Assembly: GCA_947561585.1 (NCBI GenBank)
Contig: CANNZV010001132.1
Location: forward strand, 187,289 to 251,288
Direction: 5' to 3'
DNA: 64,000 bases
Source: Caprella mutica
Lineage: Eukaryota > Arthropoda > Malacostraca > Amphipoda > Caprellidae
Shown here: positions 35,101-50,100 of the stretch, in pieces
How positions within the stretch are numbered: position 1 is the stretch's first letter
How the letters are laid out: each line of letters begins with the position of its first letter
Program-made: the position numbers and the translations under genes
Notes under the pieces: generated by a model
What the model was told of the DNA's origin: nothing
What the model saw: only the letters and a program-made list of their open reading frames with translations
The model's database searches: none

Positions 35101-38100
35101 TTATTTTATAACAGGAATATTATAATAATTTGTGTGCAGTTGTATAAAAAAATATCCATTATTTTCCTATTTAGGCATTTTCTTTTGTGCAGTGAAAATG
35201 ATAACCAAAGTAGCGTAGTGTGTCTATTATTTCAGAGGCACAACAGGAAGGTGTTTCATTCCTTAAGAATTTTACCTCGAAAAACATAGTTTTGACCCCA
35301 ATGTTGATTGGTAGAGACTACTGACGATTAGAAAACGTGTACAGTGTAACCACTTGGGTCTGACATTATCGTCAGAGCGAGAAATCGTTCGAATACGCAT
35401 CCATAGTAACAGTGGTCCTTTGCAGATTACTGTACGGCATTCAGGACAACTTCAAAGGTTAGTTTCAGAGTTTAATGAACAAATTTTGTACTGTTGGATA
35501 CTTCTTCTACCTACCCTACTTACTTTTTGCTAGTGAAAGACTGTTTGTTTACAGAGTCTTCTGTAGAGTAAGATAATTTAAAAAAGCTCCATTGAGGCAG
35601 AATATTATTTTCAATGGAGAAAAAAACCATGAAATACAGTCTGGCATTGAACAGAACCCTAACTATTTTACTAATAACCTGTTAGAGCATCCATTTAAAA
35701 AATAACATAATTGATATTATTACCGTCTGTTCTATATGCTGAATGGTCAATAATGCGACATTTTTAATCATGCTTCCATTTTAACTTGCATATAAAAAAA
35801 ACTGAATGAAAGGCAATTATTCTGTGAAATTTACTAATTGGAAGTAATATTGTCCATGCAGTGAAAAATTAAAAATCACAGGCAGAGATTAAAATAAAAT
35901 CATAAAAACCCTAACATAACTACGTACCAAACCTAGCTACAGTAACTAGGTAGCTACCAAACCTAGCTACAGCAACTAGGTAGTTACCAAACCTAGTTAC
36001 AGCAACTAGGTAGCTACCAAACCTAGCTACAGCAACTAGGTAGCTACCAAACCTAGCTACAGCAACTAGGTAGCTACCAAACCTAGTTACAGCAACTAGG
36101 TACCAAAACCTAGCTACAGCTACTAGGTACTTAAACCCAGCTACAATAACTAGATACTAGGTATCAAAACCTAGCTAAAATAACTAGGTAGGTATCAAAA
36201 CCTAGCTACAATAACTAGGTAGGTATCAAAACCTAGCTACAATAACTAGGTAGGTATCAAAACCTAGCTCCAGTAACTAGGTAGGTAGCAATCACAGATA
36301 GAGTGCAATCAGGTAATAATCAAAGACCAATAGCAGCTTCAATCAAAGGTAGAGGAGGGCAATGAAAGATAGTAACATCATCAGCATTTATTGCAATCAA
36401 AGAACACAGACAATTATCTGGAGTAGCAAAGTCAGTGCCAATTACAGGGAAACAATCGCAAGAAGTTTTGAAAAGTGCATTGCATTAAGACTATTAGCAA
36501 TTAGTATCAGTGATGCCATACAAACTATGATACAGTGATGAACACGTAGCCATGATATAGTAATAAACACGTATCTATGATACAGTAATAAGCAGGTATC
36601 TGTGATACTGACTTCTTCATAAAATAGGAAGAGTTGCACCTTGGATATATGTTCAATATCATTTCTTTCGACAAGAAGCATTAAAGTGTGATATAATAAT
36701 GACAAGAACATTGACTGCAATAAAGGCTGATGGGGAATATTTTAAGCAAAAGCAAAGAATAGAAAAAATAAAATAGAGTATAAAATGCCTTAAGTAATTA
36801 AAGCGGAAGCTCGCATAATATTGCACCAACGTTACAGAATATATTAATCTATTGCAGCACTTATTATAAGAATATAAATCTATATTGAGAGAATTCATTA
36901 GTTTGAGAATCAAGATCGTTAAATAATACCATATTAGAGATCACAAGTTAGACGTAAAATGAGAATAAAATTAACACTTCTAAATAAAGTGAAACATAAC
37001 ATAAAAACATTTAAAAGATCTAGAATAAAGTGGTAAATTTAAACTATTTTCTAGTTACTAAATGCCCATTACCAAGAAGTTAGAAAAGCTCAAGCTATAA
37101 CAAGTTAACTGGACTGAAATGCCAGTGGGTTGCAGGCAAGAGTAAATAATGTGTGACAAACGTTACTGAGACCATCTGAGGAAACGTTAGCTACTAAGAA
37201 AACCTAGGTACAACCTAGAGGACTAAGCCTCCCTCAGTTCCTCAAATGAGTTTATTGGTCGCTAGTGAATTGGAGGGACAAGATGACTCAGCATAAAGGG
37301 AACGCGGCGCCCTGGACCTCTATTGGGGGGCCTAGGCCTCTGCCCTCTATTGGGAGGCCTCTGTCCTTGCGAGTTCTGATTGACTGAGGCTAGGACACTT
37401 TGTGGGATGGGAAGGAGCTGATGAGGGGACCCAATGGAGGCTGGTGCATTGGGAACTAAGGAGCCATGAGGCTGAGGAGGGTTAAAAGGGAGGAGAGAAG
37501 GAGGAGGGCCTGACTGGGGAGTGTTAAGGGGCCTGTTGATGCCCACGGGAAATAACTGAGGAGGAGATTGAGGAATCTTAGGGGGAGCGGTTGTCGTAGG
37601 CAGAGTGAACACACCACCGATTGGGATGATGTTCATTGGTGGAGGCGCCCTTGTAACTCCCAGAGAAGGAACCCCCTGCACCCCGGGGGATGGAACCCTC
37701 TGCACCCCGGGGGATGGAACCCTCTGCACCCCGGGCGATGGAACCCTTGGTGCCCCACCACTACCCTGATTTACGTTCACATTAAGGGGTATATGGTTGT
37801 GTGTTGGTTGTTTACCTTGGCGCGAGGCCTCTAGGAAGGCTAGGAGAGAAGGTAGATTGTCTCTGTACAGCTGTGGGAGGTCACTTGGTGAAGGGTAGTT
37901 ACAGCAAGAAATGTGGGCAGCAACCTGGAAAAAAAAAGAGAGTTACGATACTTTCAACACATTTTATCAATGCCATCCAATGTGTTCTTAACACATGCAC
38001 CATCTATTGTTACTCTCATTTATTGGCAAAATTCTAAGTTTCTCTCTTAGAATTTTTTTTTTTTTTTTTTTATTGCTTCATGTAGTCTTGATTCTCTTAG

Positions 38101-41100
38101 AATTTATGGCAACAGTTTACTATGGTTTATAACCGTTTGTTATAGTTTTATTAACGGCTATTTACAACGAAGAATATGCTCATCCTTCAATTTTTGCATC
38201 ACTGTAGCTAACTACTCAATACAATAGCTCAACTGACAGCATGGGCTGAAGGCAGTGTTGTGTGTACATAGTCCAGTAGAGAGTTGGTGTAGACCCCCAA
38301 AGCACTGCCGTGGAGTAACCCACTGGGGGCATTGGAGTTGAGGGAGGCACAGGGGTTGGTGGTCTGTATAACAGGAGAGGCAAATGGTGTCAGAATTTAT
38401 CAATCAAACCTGTTCACTAATCACGTAAGTTATATCGCTACAACTAGTAGCTAGACACAATTCATTTTTCTGAGCTCTTCATCATTAGTATTATTTGTTA
38501 CTTTAACTTTTTAATTCTATAATTAGGATATAATTTTAACACATCAAGCCATGTTACCTGCATCATAGTAGGGTGTGCCTTGGCGTATGCCTCCGTCAGA
38601 AACTGGTACACTCTCTCCTTCCTACCACTAGGTGTGCGGTCTGATCCTGGAGCATCAGGTGGGAACCTAAGGCAGGGGGAAACATTACTTGGACGGTAAC
38701 ACTACTAATGTAGATATACGGCTAGGAAGGCTAATAAAACTAGAAAAGTTGTAAAAGGATAGTACAGGTGGTTAGGGCGGAAGAGTAGTGCTTCTGCTAG
38801 GGTTCAGGTGGGAGAGAGTGATCCGCCATGAGTCGAAAACCCTGACTCCTCCGGTGGTGGAGCCTGTTCATCAAGTTTAGGCTTGGTGCATGGGATCATT
38901 GGGAGACTGTTGAAACTAGAAAGTGTGCCCTGGGATCACCCTCTGATGGGTGATCCCATCAGAGGGATCCCTTTTCCTTGTGACTAATGAAAACACCTCC
39001 TTTCCTTCCTCCTTTACTCACCTCATGAAAACACCGCCCCCCTCCAGACTGAGGATGGTGTTAGGTCTGTACTGTGACAGCATTGCACTCAGACTGCCTG
39101 ACACCGACTGAGTCCTGACTTCTGGTCTGAACTCACTGCCAACCTCCCTGCTGAGTTCGGTGGTGTTACTGTACCCACACACACCTGGTGGAGAGAGAGA
39201 GTTATGTGGAGTCGGCTAAAGAAATTCAGAATTAGCGAACGGTAGTAAACGAGAAGGATGTGTGTAGCTATGAACATATAATATATGCTTGAACCGCACA
39301 ATTGAACAGATCTGCGAGTTATTAGACTTTGAAAATTGCGCTACAATCTTGAAATTGTAGCGCAACACGATGCAGCAACCAACAGAATAACAAATAATTA
39401 TGAAATTAACAACTTCTAGAGTGGCAAAATTATAATTTCAATATCCAAGTTAGTATGTAGCTATAGCTAGCTTTAGCTATTATATTTTGATGAAATGTGC
39501 CAATTAAATGCATAGATTGGCTATCTCTCCATCAGTGTTAGCCCTGCTCAATATCTCGAAAATGCGCAGCAATTCCGAAGTTACTGCACATTTTCAAATA
39601 TCCTAAAACAGCACAGCGCATTCTCAAGATAGCGCAATTCCATCCGATAACTAGGAATCGTAATCAAGCTAAGAAGGACCCTAGTTTTAATTAATTTGGT
39701 TTTAATTAATCAGCTTATGTTCACATAAGCTGATCTACATGGCACTGAATCCTTTAGCTACTACATAATAATCTAACTGATTCTTCTCACCAGGTTTAAG
39801 TTTGTCAAAGTTCTCCCTGTCTACATTAGGGACAATGATGAGCTCCACGGTGGAGAAGAGGGACTTGATCCTTTGGTCAACCAACTTCAGACCAGAGGAG
39901 AGGTGTCTGCAAAACAATAAACCAATGGATAAATAATACTTATCTGTTGCAATGTAATTTGAGGTTAGAAACAATTAAAAACAGTTCTTTGATCTTATTT
40001 TTTTCCTAATATAGCTACAATACTGTATCTCACTTGCTTTATCTGGTAAACCTGGTGGTTTAGTACAGTCCTTACCTGGCAAGTCTGATGGCGACTTCTC
40101 TGCCAGCTGCCTGACTACCGTACAGGCCCCCCAGTACCACCACTCTGCTCCTAGCACCCCCTGCCTTCCCTCCTGTTAGTCTGAGGGCGTGAACTTTGCT
40201 ACTCCACTCGTTGTCATTGGCAATGAACTCTGCAAAACCTGAGGAAGAAGAAACTTTAATGGTGGCTTGGAACAAGACTGTCATATAAGAGTGATATTGT
40301 AGAAGCTAGTAGCAGTGATATTGTTAGTGGTTAAAGAGAGACTGTCCAATTGGTGTGCAGACATTTCATACATCGAAAAGACGTTTAGTCGATGATACTT
40401 TTCACTTTGTCTTGATATGTCCACCAGCTATATATGTTGAATTTTTCAAAGTAATCTCAATATGTTCATATATAAACAAAGATTATTTTGAAACTCAACA
40501 TTAATGGCCGTTAGCTATGTAGATTGTTGTATCCGCTAGTTTGTAGTACTTCACACTTCACTCAGCCCCTGAACGAAAATTTGTTGACGAAATTTCTGGC
40601 AACTCTCCAGTTTAATGTCATTGCAGTCTACACTCACCTCTAGTCTCATTCTCCAGTCTAGTGTCATTGCAGTCTACACTCACCTCTAGCATCATTCTCC
40701 AATCTAGTGTCATTGCAGTCTACACTCACCTCTAGCATCATTCTCCAGCCTAGTGTCATTGCAGTCTACACTCACCTCTAGCATCATTCTCCAATCTAGC
40801 CATTTCCTGGTCCATTTGAGCGTTGGTTAGGTAGCGTGTTCTCATGTTCTCTTTTATGCCAAAGTCGTTACTCGCAGACCACTGAGGCGAATCATCAGAA
40901 GTTAGAGTGAAGTTCAACTGCACGGAACCAGAGGGAGGAACTTCTACCGACTGACTGGTGGACTTGTAACTGTAGAAACAAAGTTAGTTAGTAATTTGTC
41001 ATCAGATTAACCACGCTACTAAAAATATATCCCATCGCTAAAAATTATTATTCAAAGTTAACAGTTTTATAAAGGTAGTATCACCTACAAATAGTCTTCG

Positions 41101-44100
41101 GTGTGCCCAAAAAAGTTATATTTCTTCCTGTCTAAAATTTGAAAATAAAGGAAATAGCGCATAATGCTTTAAGATACTCTCTCTACGGTACAAGTTTCTA
41201 TCAATACTGTGTTGCAAGTATAATGTTTTTACGGATGAAGTTATTAAGAATAACTCTTCTATGATTGGTCGGCTAGGAGGAAGAGCTGAATTAAACCACT
41301 TTCAAATAATAAGAACTTTGAAGCTCTCCCCATAGAGGGCTGTAATGTAGTTTTTTGTACCCGCCAGTTTGTTGTACTGCAAACTTCATAATTTTTAAAG
41401 CCTGTTTGGGGGAGGGGTCACCACGCCCTCCGATACACTTATTGGTCAATCTCCATAGCCAATCAATGAGTTAGTAAAATTAAAAACAGTATCCTAAATA
41501 ACTTATTCGCAAGGAACAATGTTTTTAAAACTACATTCTTAGTGGTAGTATTCTTTTAATTTCTAACCTGAGAGGTGCCACCCACAGAAAATTAGGTTAT
41601 GAAAACCATTATTAGACAATCTATTGACATATCATTATTCAGCTGCACCTGTGAGCATTAACTACTATCTAGTAGTCTCACCTGGGAGCCCTGACAGTTA
41701 TCTGGTAGGTACCAGGCACTATCACACGCCAGTAGTCGCCATCTCTGGCAGATCTCATAACCTTTTCATTTCCCTCTATGGTGATGGAGGCATCTTCTAT
41801 GGGGTTATTGTTGTCATCAAACACGAAGCCTTTGATGCCAGTGTTAGCCTGAGGAAATGGTATTCATTTTTTTAGTTCATTGCTCTTACAGACCTAATCA
41901 CTTTTATATAGCTATCTGTATCTAACAACTCTATCCATTGACATTATGACATGACTAGTAGTGATAGCCTCACAAGGTGACTATAGTTACGACTATCTCT
42001 TGTCATTGTCTTCCCAAATGAGTTTGAGTGAAGGGTAAGTACCTGTTCAATGAGACCCACTAGAGAGTGTTTGTTCTCCATCCAGTACCTGGGTAGGTCT
42101 TTGGTGGGGGGGTATTTGTGACAGGATATCTCCAGAGTCAGCTCCATACAGTCTGTGGGAGGTGATAGAGAAAATGTACCACAGAACTGACAGAACTATT
42201 ACTATATCACTTATAAACAGCTTCTAGAATAATATACCCAAGTAATTGTAGTACAGAACTATGCGAGCTAATAATTTAATAATTAGTTATTAACAATTTA
42301 ACCCTCACACAGATGTTACCAAAGCTTCCCTGGCAGCTAACATTAATTTAATACTGAGGAATAAATCGGTAGGTAGTCAGATAAAGAATTCCTTAACCAT
42401 TTCAAGACTCTCAACATAATAAAGGGTAAGTTCTGAGTTATTGGACAGTTCCACATTTTCGATCACATGATAAAAAAATATATATAAAAAATATTTTCTA
42501 TCTTTAATTTTAATTGGTATCCATGATACCTGCTGGTAACATGGCTACCAATTGGAACGACGAGTTGCTTAATAATAATTTTCCATATGATCGAGAATGT
42601 GGAACTGTCTAATAATTCGTAGCTAACTTACAAAGTCCTCACAGTTCAACTAATGAGAGTGTTTTCCTATTTTCTTTGTATAAATGAAGCCAAGTGATGC
42701 CATATTGGCCCAAATTCAAGCTAACTGTATGACTTAATGTTCAGCTAAACGGCCTAAACCTCATTACTTTAGTATTTTTATGTAGCTAATTTCTTTGTAA
42801 GTTTTCATTAATTAATTTATTATTATTTACTCACTAGTGTTGATGTACATCCAGTCCTGCATGCCACCACTCACTGAGTACCACTTGGCACCGTTAGTTA
42901 TGCCGTGAGAGAACTGCTCAAACACAGACTGACATGGCTTGCCCAGGTGCATCTTAGGGTGAGCCTGAGGGAACCAGACAGATATTAGAGACAGCATGTT
43001 GGTCGGTGGTAGTACAGGGTTGCCACTGCATATTGAGTTCTAAAAAAACTGACATAAAACTGACAAGATATTTTAAAATAAACTGACATTTTTCCATTAA
43101 TATATTTAGGGACTAGGGTTAACACTAGTTTTGTTAAATTTGTGCTTTAGCTCCGCCTCTGATTTTCGACCTTTTAACACTTATTATAGGTTTAAGGAGC
43201 CATTTTAAGATGTTATTCATGAATACCATTTGTTGTGGAAATGCTTCGTTTTCGAGATGTAACTCAATTAAGTTTCCGTTAGGAATAACATTAGGTTTCA
43301 GATAACACTGGGCTTTTGTCGCCTTTTAGATTTTTGTGACATGAAATCTAAGGGACATGAAACAGTTAATATAGTTCACTGTATCCGCTAGTTTGTCGTA
43401 CTGCACACTTCATGATTGTTTAATAACCTGGCTGGGGATATATATATACGCATATCGGGGGTAGGGGGTATATATATACGTATATCTGAAATAAACTGCA
43501 AATTTACCCAAAACCTAACCGATTGGAAATTTAATTGCGCTATATCTCGAAAACGAAGCCTTTCCACAACAAATGGTATTCGTGAAAAACATCTTAAAAT
43601 GGCTCCTCTTTCCTATATACAGTGTCAAAATATCGAAAATCGGAGGCAGACCTAAAGCACAAATTTGAGTGGCAGACCTAAAGCACAAAGTATTTGAAGC
43701 ATCCAATCTCTAATGACCTTTATCCGATATAATTTTTTTATTATTTAATTGGTAAGAACGTGTTCAAACTTTTAAGAACTGAAATTTTTATATGTGGTAC
43801 ATAAATTAATCCATAATTTTATTTTGGAATTTGGTCCCCTTTTCTTCCTGTTCCACAAAAAAAAAACTAAATTTTCGAAAAATATAAGATGATGAAAATA
43901 AAATGAGTATATAAATAGGTAAGAGTATTCGTCAGCTGAACATAAAGGCCTCAAACCCCACCAAACGTTAGTTTATTGTTTCAATACATAGAGATATGAT
44001 CATATGACTGCTCAAAATAAAAGTGTTCGAAAACAACACTTGATTACCATTAGTATTTCAATCTACTTCTACAGATACAGTGGTAGCTAACATCTCTCAT

Positions 44101-47100
44101 GCATAAAATATCAGACATTAACAAACAAATTAGTCCCTTTTAAAATAGCTCATGTAGGCTCTGCTGCTCTGAGGACGTACTAAATTAAGGATATGAACTC
44201 CGAATGGAAACCAAAACACCCAATTCCTTGCAGAATATCCATCTTGATTAATTTAATAAATTGTACACCAAAACTGCTATGACAAGATCGAGTAAACGGT
44301 AAAAATACCAAGATGAGGTGCAAAAAACTGACAAAAACTGGCAGAATTGAGTAGTTAGTAAAAAAACTGACATGAGGTTAAAAAAACTGACTAAACCTGA
44401 CAAAAACTGACACCGTGGCAACCCTGTAGTAACTACAGACATGTTAAGAGAAGTAACTATCGCAATATTAAGAAATGGGTTAATTATTTAATGTATGGAT
44501 TACCTAGATATAACTATGTTAAGTTAAGTCAAGAAAAATATATAAAATTCGGTGTAAAATCTTTAGATGAATAAATTCTTTTAGGAATGAAGAGTGAGGG
44601 GTTGAATTCCCTGAATCTATATTTCACTAGCCAAATGAAGACTTGAATTATTTTGGGCACGGTGGGACACTAAATAACCCAATTATTTAGCTACAATTGT
44701 TGAAAGGTGGGACTAGTTATTTCCCACCTTTTTTAAAGCATCAAAATGAAACTGCTCTGATTTTAGTATATAGCTGTTTCATTTTATTGAGTTCAATATA
44801 TAGCTACAGATACATAATTGATTAATTCCAATAACTATAAAAGAAATGTCAGTGACACTTAGCACGTTTATTAAATTTAATGTCAAATGAATGTTACAAT
44901 TCTTTTAACTCACGTAAGAGTAGACTTTGGCGAGTCTCTGGAAGGTGACATCATCAGGTGCTGCAGAGTACAGACCACTGCGTCCCTGGGGGTTGTTGTC
45001 CCAGGGGTAGTTAGCCACTAGGGTGCCCCCATGGAGATTGGCAGAGACAACGAAGGGTATCTCTCGAGACCATGCTATCACTGCTAGTGTCTCTGGCTGC
45101 TGAACTTCATTGAACTGGTGGGGCAGGTAAAAAAACAAAGAATTAAATGAACACAAATGATAAACTATTTCACAGAGATAATTGAAACTCAATGGCAATG
45201 GATTTTTTTTAGTATCTTGCATAACTAGTAATAACGTCATTGTTGAGTGGCTATTGAAAATGTAGAGTTTCCGTTGAGTGTTGAGTATAACACTGTACAC
45301 ATAAATGGTATGAACTCAGTTATAAAGGTTACTCTTACCCTGTTGAGTTCATACTGGTCAGGGAAGTTCCTGTTGAGGTCATAGCCATTGCTGTTGGCTC
45401 TTCCTTGCACTCCACCATAGTCACCTGCCGAGAAATTAATTAGTAGCTAATTAGTGTAACTACTTTATAACAATAGCCACTAGTGAAGCATTTTGTCACA
45501 ATTGCTTCAGATTTATTAAACTTTATGAAGAATTTGTAGGCACACGGTACACAGAATAGGCACTTTATAGGCAGGTACACGGTACACAGAATAGGCACCT
45601 ATAGGCAGGTACACGGTACACAGAATAGGCACCTATAGGCAGGTACACGGTAGACTCAATACACATAGCTACTATGTACACCACAGTGAGTTATCTCACC
45701 CAAAGTAGCTACTTCAAAGCCATCAGGGTTCATAGTAGGCATGATGTGAATGCGAGTGTTGTCCAGTAGATTGGTAACTCTCTCATTCTTGCCATAGCCT
45801 TCTAGTAGGTACTGAATGAGCAGTAGTAGTACCTCACGCCCCACTGCCTCATTGCCGTGCATGTTGCCAATGTACTTGAACTCAGCCTCACCTGGAAACA
45901 GTATGGAACACATGTCAAATTTAAGAAAAAGTAAAACTATCTAAAAATAAGAGAATGCTTTATTCTGAGAGGTAAAACTATCACTTTCTGAACATAGAAT
46001 TAAATAATTAAGAATAACTTCACATGTCGACTAGAAGGACAATTTACACAATCTTGGTAACTATGCAATAAATTCCTCAATTATAAAAGAACTGATTCAA
46101 TATAACCAAACAAAAATTGAATAGTTCTTCATCACAGAAATGGTATTAATTCAGATTGCTAATCTCACAGGGAGGTGATAGGGTGAGGCAAGTAAATTGC
46201 GGCACACTGACTAACTGTGGTCTCAAACCACAAAAATAATTCCTTCAAAACAATCTTAATTATAACATTGCACTTTAATTGATATTCAACATTTTAGTGT
46301 AAATTCAGTAGAGTAAGCACTGAATTATCGGTCGGTTTCACATTTTCGGTCATATAATTATTATAATATATATTGTTTTTTCTTATATGACCGAAGATGT
46401 GAAACTGACCGATAATTCATTCATTACTTAGCTACCCTACCTACTTCTCTTCAGAGAGGTAGAGATAGTCGGTTAGATTGTTTAGGTGTAGCTACATACC
46501 AGGTTCGTGTCTCCCCACTTCATCAGACAGTTCCATGACCCACAGCTCCCTGCCCTCAACACTCTTACCCACGGAGTAGAGTTTGGAGAGGTGGGGGTAC
46601 TGACGGGCTAGGTCTTTAAGGAAAGACTCCATCTGCAGGTAGTGGTGGTAACTAGGGGTGGGAGGGGGGAGGGGGGAGGAAGAGGAACTTATTAGGCATT
46701 AGTTCTATTGGTTGAAAGAACTTTAGACTGAAAGACCATATTTACCGGTAGCTACCTATAGGGGGAAATGATGTGGAAGAAACTTTTTTGATGTGCAAGT
46801 TTTATTTGATTTAAAAGATTTAGATTCAACGTCTATTTCCCCAAAGTGATAATCTAAACTGAAAACTTTTCGAATAGGAAGATGTCTTCATTTGAATGTA
46901 AAAATAATATTGTCTTTAATATATAGCTAGCTAGTTAATTTAAAATGTGGATTTATATATATATTTGATAAAATGTGACTATAGCTATATATTTGCTTCC
47001 CCTATTTTTTTCAAATAGCGTAACTACTCACGAGAATTGTGGTGGTGAAGTGAATCCCTCGTGTTCTGGTAGTGTACCCACCCACAGATTGGGAGGGGAG

Positions 47101-50100
47101 CCATTGCTACCAGGGCTGGAAATGGCACGGCCTGAAGAGAAGTAACAGTATCTTATTTTATGCACAATTGTGGCACTACAATTAGCAATTTAAAGACCCT
47201 GTGCTACTTTTTATACCTTGACTGGAATGTGAATAAACTTATTAGGGAACATCGGTAATAGAATAATATTGAACTCGCTATTTGGTCCTCGCCAGGCTCG
47301 GGGAAAAATGAGTTTATAACATAGCTAATATTATAGAACTAAGGTCTAGGATCTTTATTCTACAAACCGCATACAATTCTGTTCATTGAATATTTTACAA
47401 TTTGTTTATTAAAGGTTTTAATACTCTGTGTGCAACAATTGTACAAATCACTAACCTGACGCTGAAGAAGAAGATTGTACACTCTTTGTTTTGATTTCAA
47501 ATTCGAATTTTATAAACAAACAATGAACTTTTGGCCTTCATTGCGTTTGTCACGTTTGTGTTCATAATATTTGTCACCAAATCTGTAGCAACGCCATCTA
47601 GCGGTACAACTGACTATTCATTTAGCCCTAATTTATCAGGTGTTTCATTATATTAAAGATGGGTAATTTCTAGAGTGTGTCACAATAATGTATGTCTATT
47701 AGTTGATAAAATGAAGCGTGAAAAAAAGTTGCACTGGGTCATTAACAGTCACCAGAATAATTCCCCATTCTCACCTGTCCCTATTTTCTCCATAGTAATG
47801 TCCATGATAAGCGGGGAACCTTCGGCCACTGTTATTTTCTTCTGGTATAATTTGAACCTGAGAAATAGAACACAAATTCAGCAATGGGGTGAGTTAAAAA
47901 AAAAATTAAGTACAAAAATTGTTTTTCTGTTTTTTCAAACTCAGTGTTTCTTTATGTCACTACATCTACCACTACTCACCCATTGAGTTTAGCGAAGAGT
48001 GTGTATGTGCCCGGTAGTAGCAGTCTCCAGTACTCCCCCCTGTCACTGGTTAGGACGGTGTGGTTCACCTCCTTCACCCCCACAGACACTCCTGCTAAGG
48101 GCAGGGACGAGTGGGCCTGTCTCACAATGCCTGAGAAAGAGAAACCGTTAGTACAAAGTTAAAGAGTTTTCATTTACTTAATCAATTAGAGTTTTTCATG
48201 CAGCTACGCTACTTTTTTATGGAAACTTTATTTTTCACCTCAACTGAAGGCTTGGGTAAATTATGAACTATTGATCGGTTTTGCAACTTTGATCACATAA
48301 GAAAACACAAAATATCAATTATTATTTAATTTATAATAACAGGTATTTCATTTTTCTTATGTGATCGAAAATGTAAAACGACTGACAGACAATTCATAAC
48401 TTATCCTTGATTGTATTTTATTATATTTTATCTATTCATTCCATGTAAGAAATAATTGCAGTTAACATTTTAAAATTACCTTTGACTCCAATGTGCACCT
48501 GCTCCATGTAGCTGATGAGTGCCTCCCTGTTATTGTCCCACTCAGTCTGCAGGGCAGTGGCTTCAGGGTACTTACAACAGGAGAGTTCGAAGGTAACCTC
48601 CAGACAGGAGGCAAACATGTAGTTGAAGTCCTCCATGCCTCCTGCAACAAGTAGTTGCAAATGTACTTAATGTTTATATGTGCTTAATGTTATTACTTTT
48701 TACAGCTGAAATATAGCTAGTAAAACTAATCAAAAGAAGTCACAATAAAAGGGAAGCTAGCTATTGAATAGTTAGAAAATAGGCTGGGGTAAGTTACATT
48801 ATTGCAACTGTAGCTACTCTACCCAAAGAGAAGTGAAATCAATAAACATTCAAAGGTGATTTACCTGCTACAAAGCAAGGTAACTTACCCAAAGAAAGGT
48901 CACTCACCTGGTACATCATACCACTCTGCTCCATTAGTCACTCCGCCCTCAAAGTGGTCCCCTCGGCAGGATGTTGAGCGTGACATGAAGGCGTGTTTGG
49001 TGGCGTAAGTTGATGCCAAGTACCTGAAGAGTTTGTCATCAGGTGCAGTGCTGTAGTGACCAGATTGTGGATGGTCTCTGTTGAAGTACAAGTTTGGGAA
49101 TGAAGTGGACAGCAAAGTTAGTTTTTAATAGTTTGTGAGATTATCAAATGTTTGGAATTTTCTAAAGAGTATCTTGTTATACTAGAATAAGTTAGGAGAT
49201 ATCAGACAGTTCCACGTCTTGAATCAGAAGAATTTTTTTATAATAATTATTTCATGCCTATTTCTTTAATTTGTATCCATGATACCTAGAGGTAACATGG
49301 ATACCAATTAAAATAAAAGTTTAACAATAATTGTCATATAAATTTTTCTTGCATGATTTTCCTATAGAAGTTAGAACAGTCTGACAACTCAGAACTAACT
49401 CTTGTAGCTATAAAAGGATAGTCTGTGAACAATTACTTGGAGTCATCAAATGGGTAACTGGCAACCACTGAGCCACCATGCAAGTTGCCAGACAGCACGA
49501 AAGGGTTACTCGTTATCCAAGTCATGGCTGCCACAGTCTCAGGCTGTCTACCAGTGAGCAGTTTGCCGGAGTCTGTGACATTGAGGTACTTCCACTGGGA
49601 GGGGAAGTCTCTGTTGAGATCCATGCGGTTGAAGTTTTCTCTGCCTATTCCAAAGGGACTGTCACAACTACCCTCCTGAAAATATGGTGTGGGGTTAGCT
49701 ATAAGCAGTAGATAAGATTTAACAATAGCTCTTTGCTATTTTATATTCAGAAGAAAAAAAATAGAAATGTATATGAAGTTTCAAATGCAATTTGTCCAAA
49801 AAACAAATTTAAAAATAACTTTAATTGCACAAACCAGCCAGTCACTAACCTTTGCAAGTTCAAAGCCATCAGGGTTGAGAGATGGCATCAGATGAATCTC
49901 CGTCTCATTCAACAGTTTGCCAATTCTCTCATCAGTTGCATACTGTTGCAGCAAATACTGAGCAAGGTAAATCACCACCTGGCGACCAACTGTCTCATCT
50001 CCATGCATGTTAGCCACATATTTGAACATGGGCTTGCCTAGCTCTCTCTTCTGAACATCTTTACTGATCTTGAACACCAACAGATCTCTTGACTTCACAG

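Noticed and set aside
42421..42634. Hairpin element as a microRNA precursor
   Set aside because: The stem is far longer than a microRNA hairpin and the same sequence recurs many times in the window, so it is a transposable element; small RNAs from it remain possible but are not shown.
49478..50041. Plus-strand ORFs opposite CPD exons 1 and 2
   Set aside because: They are antisense shadows of strongly conserved peptidase exons on the minus strand.
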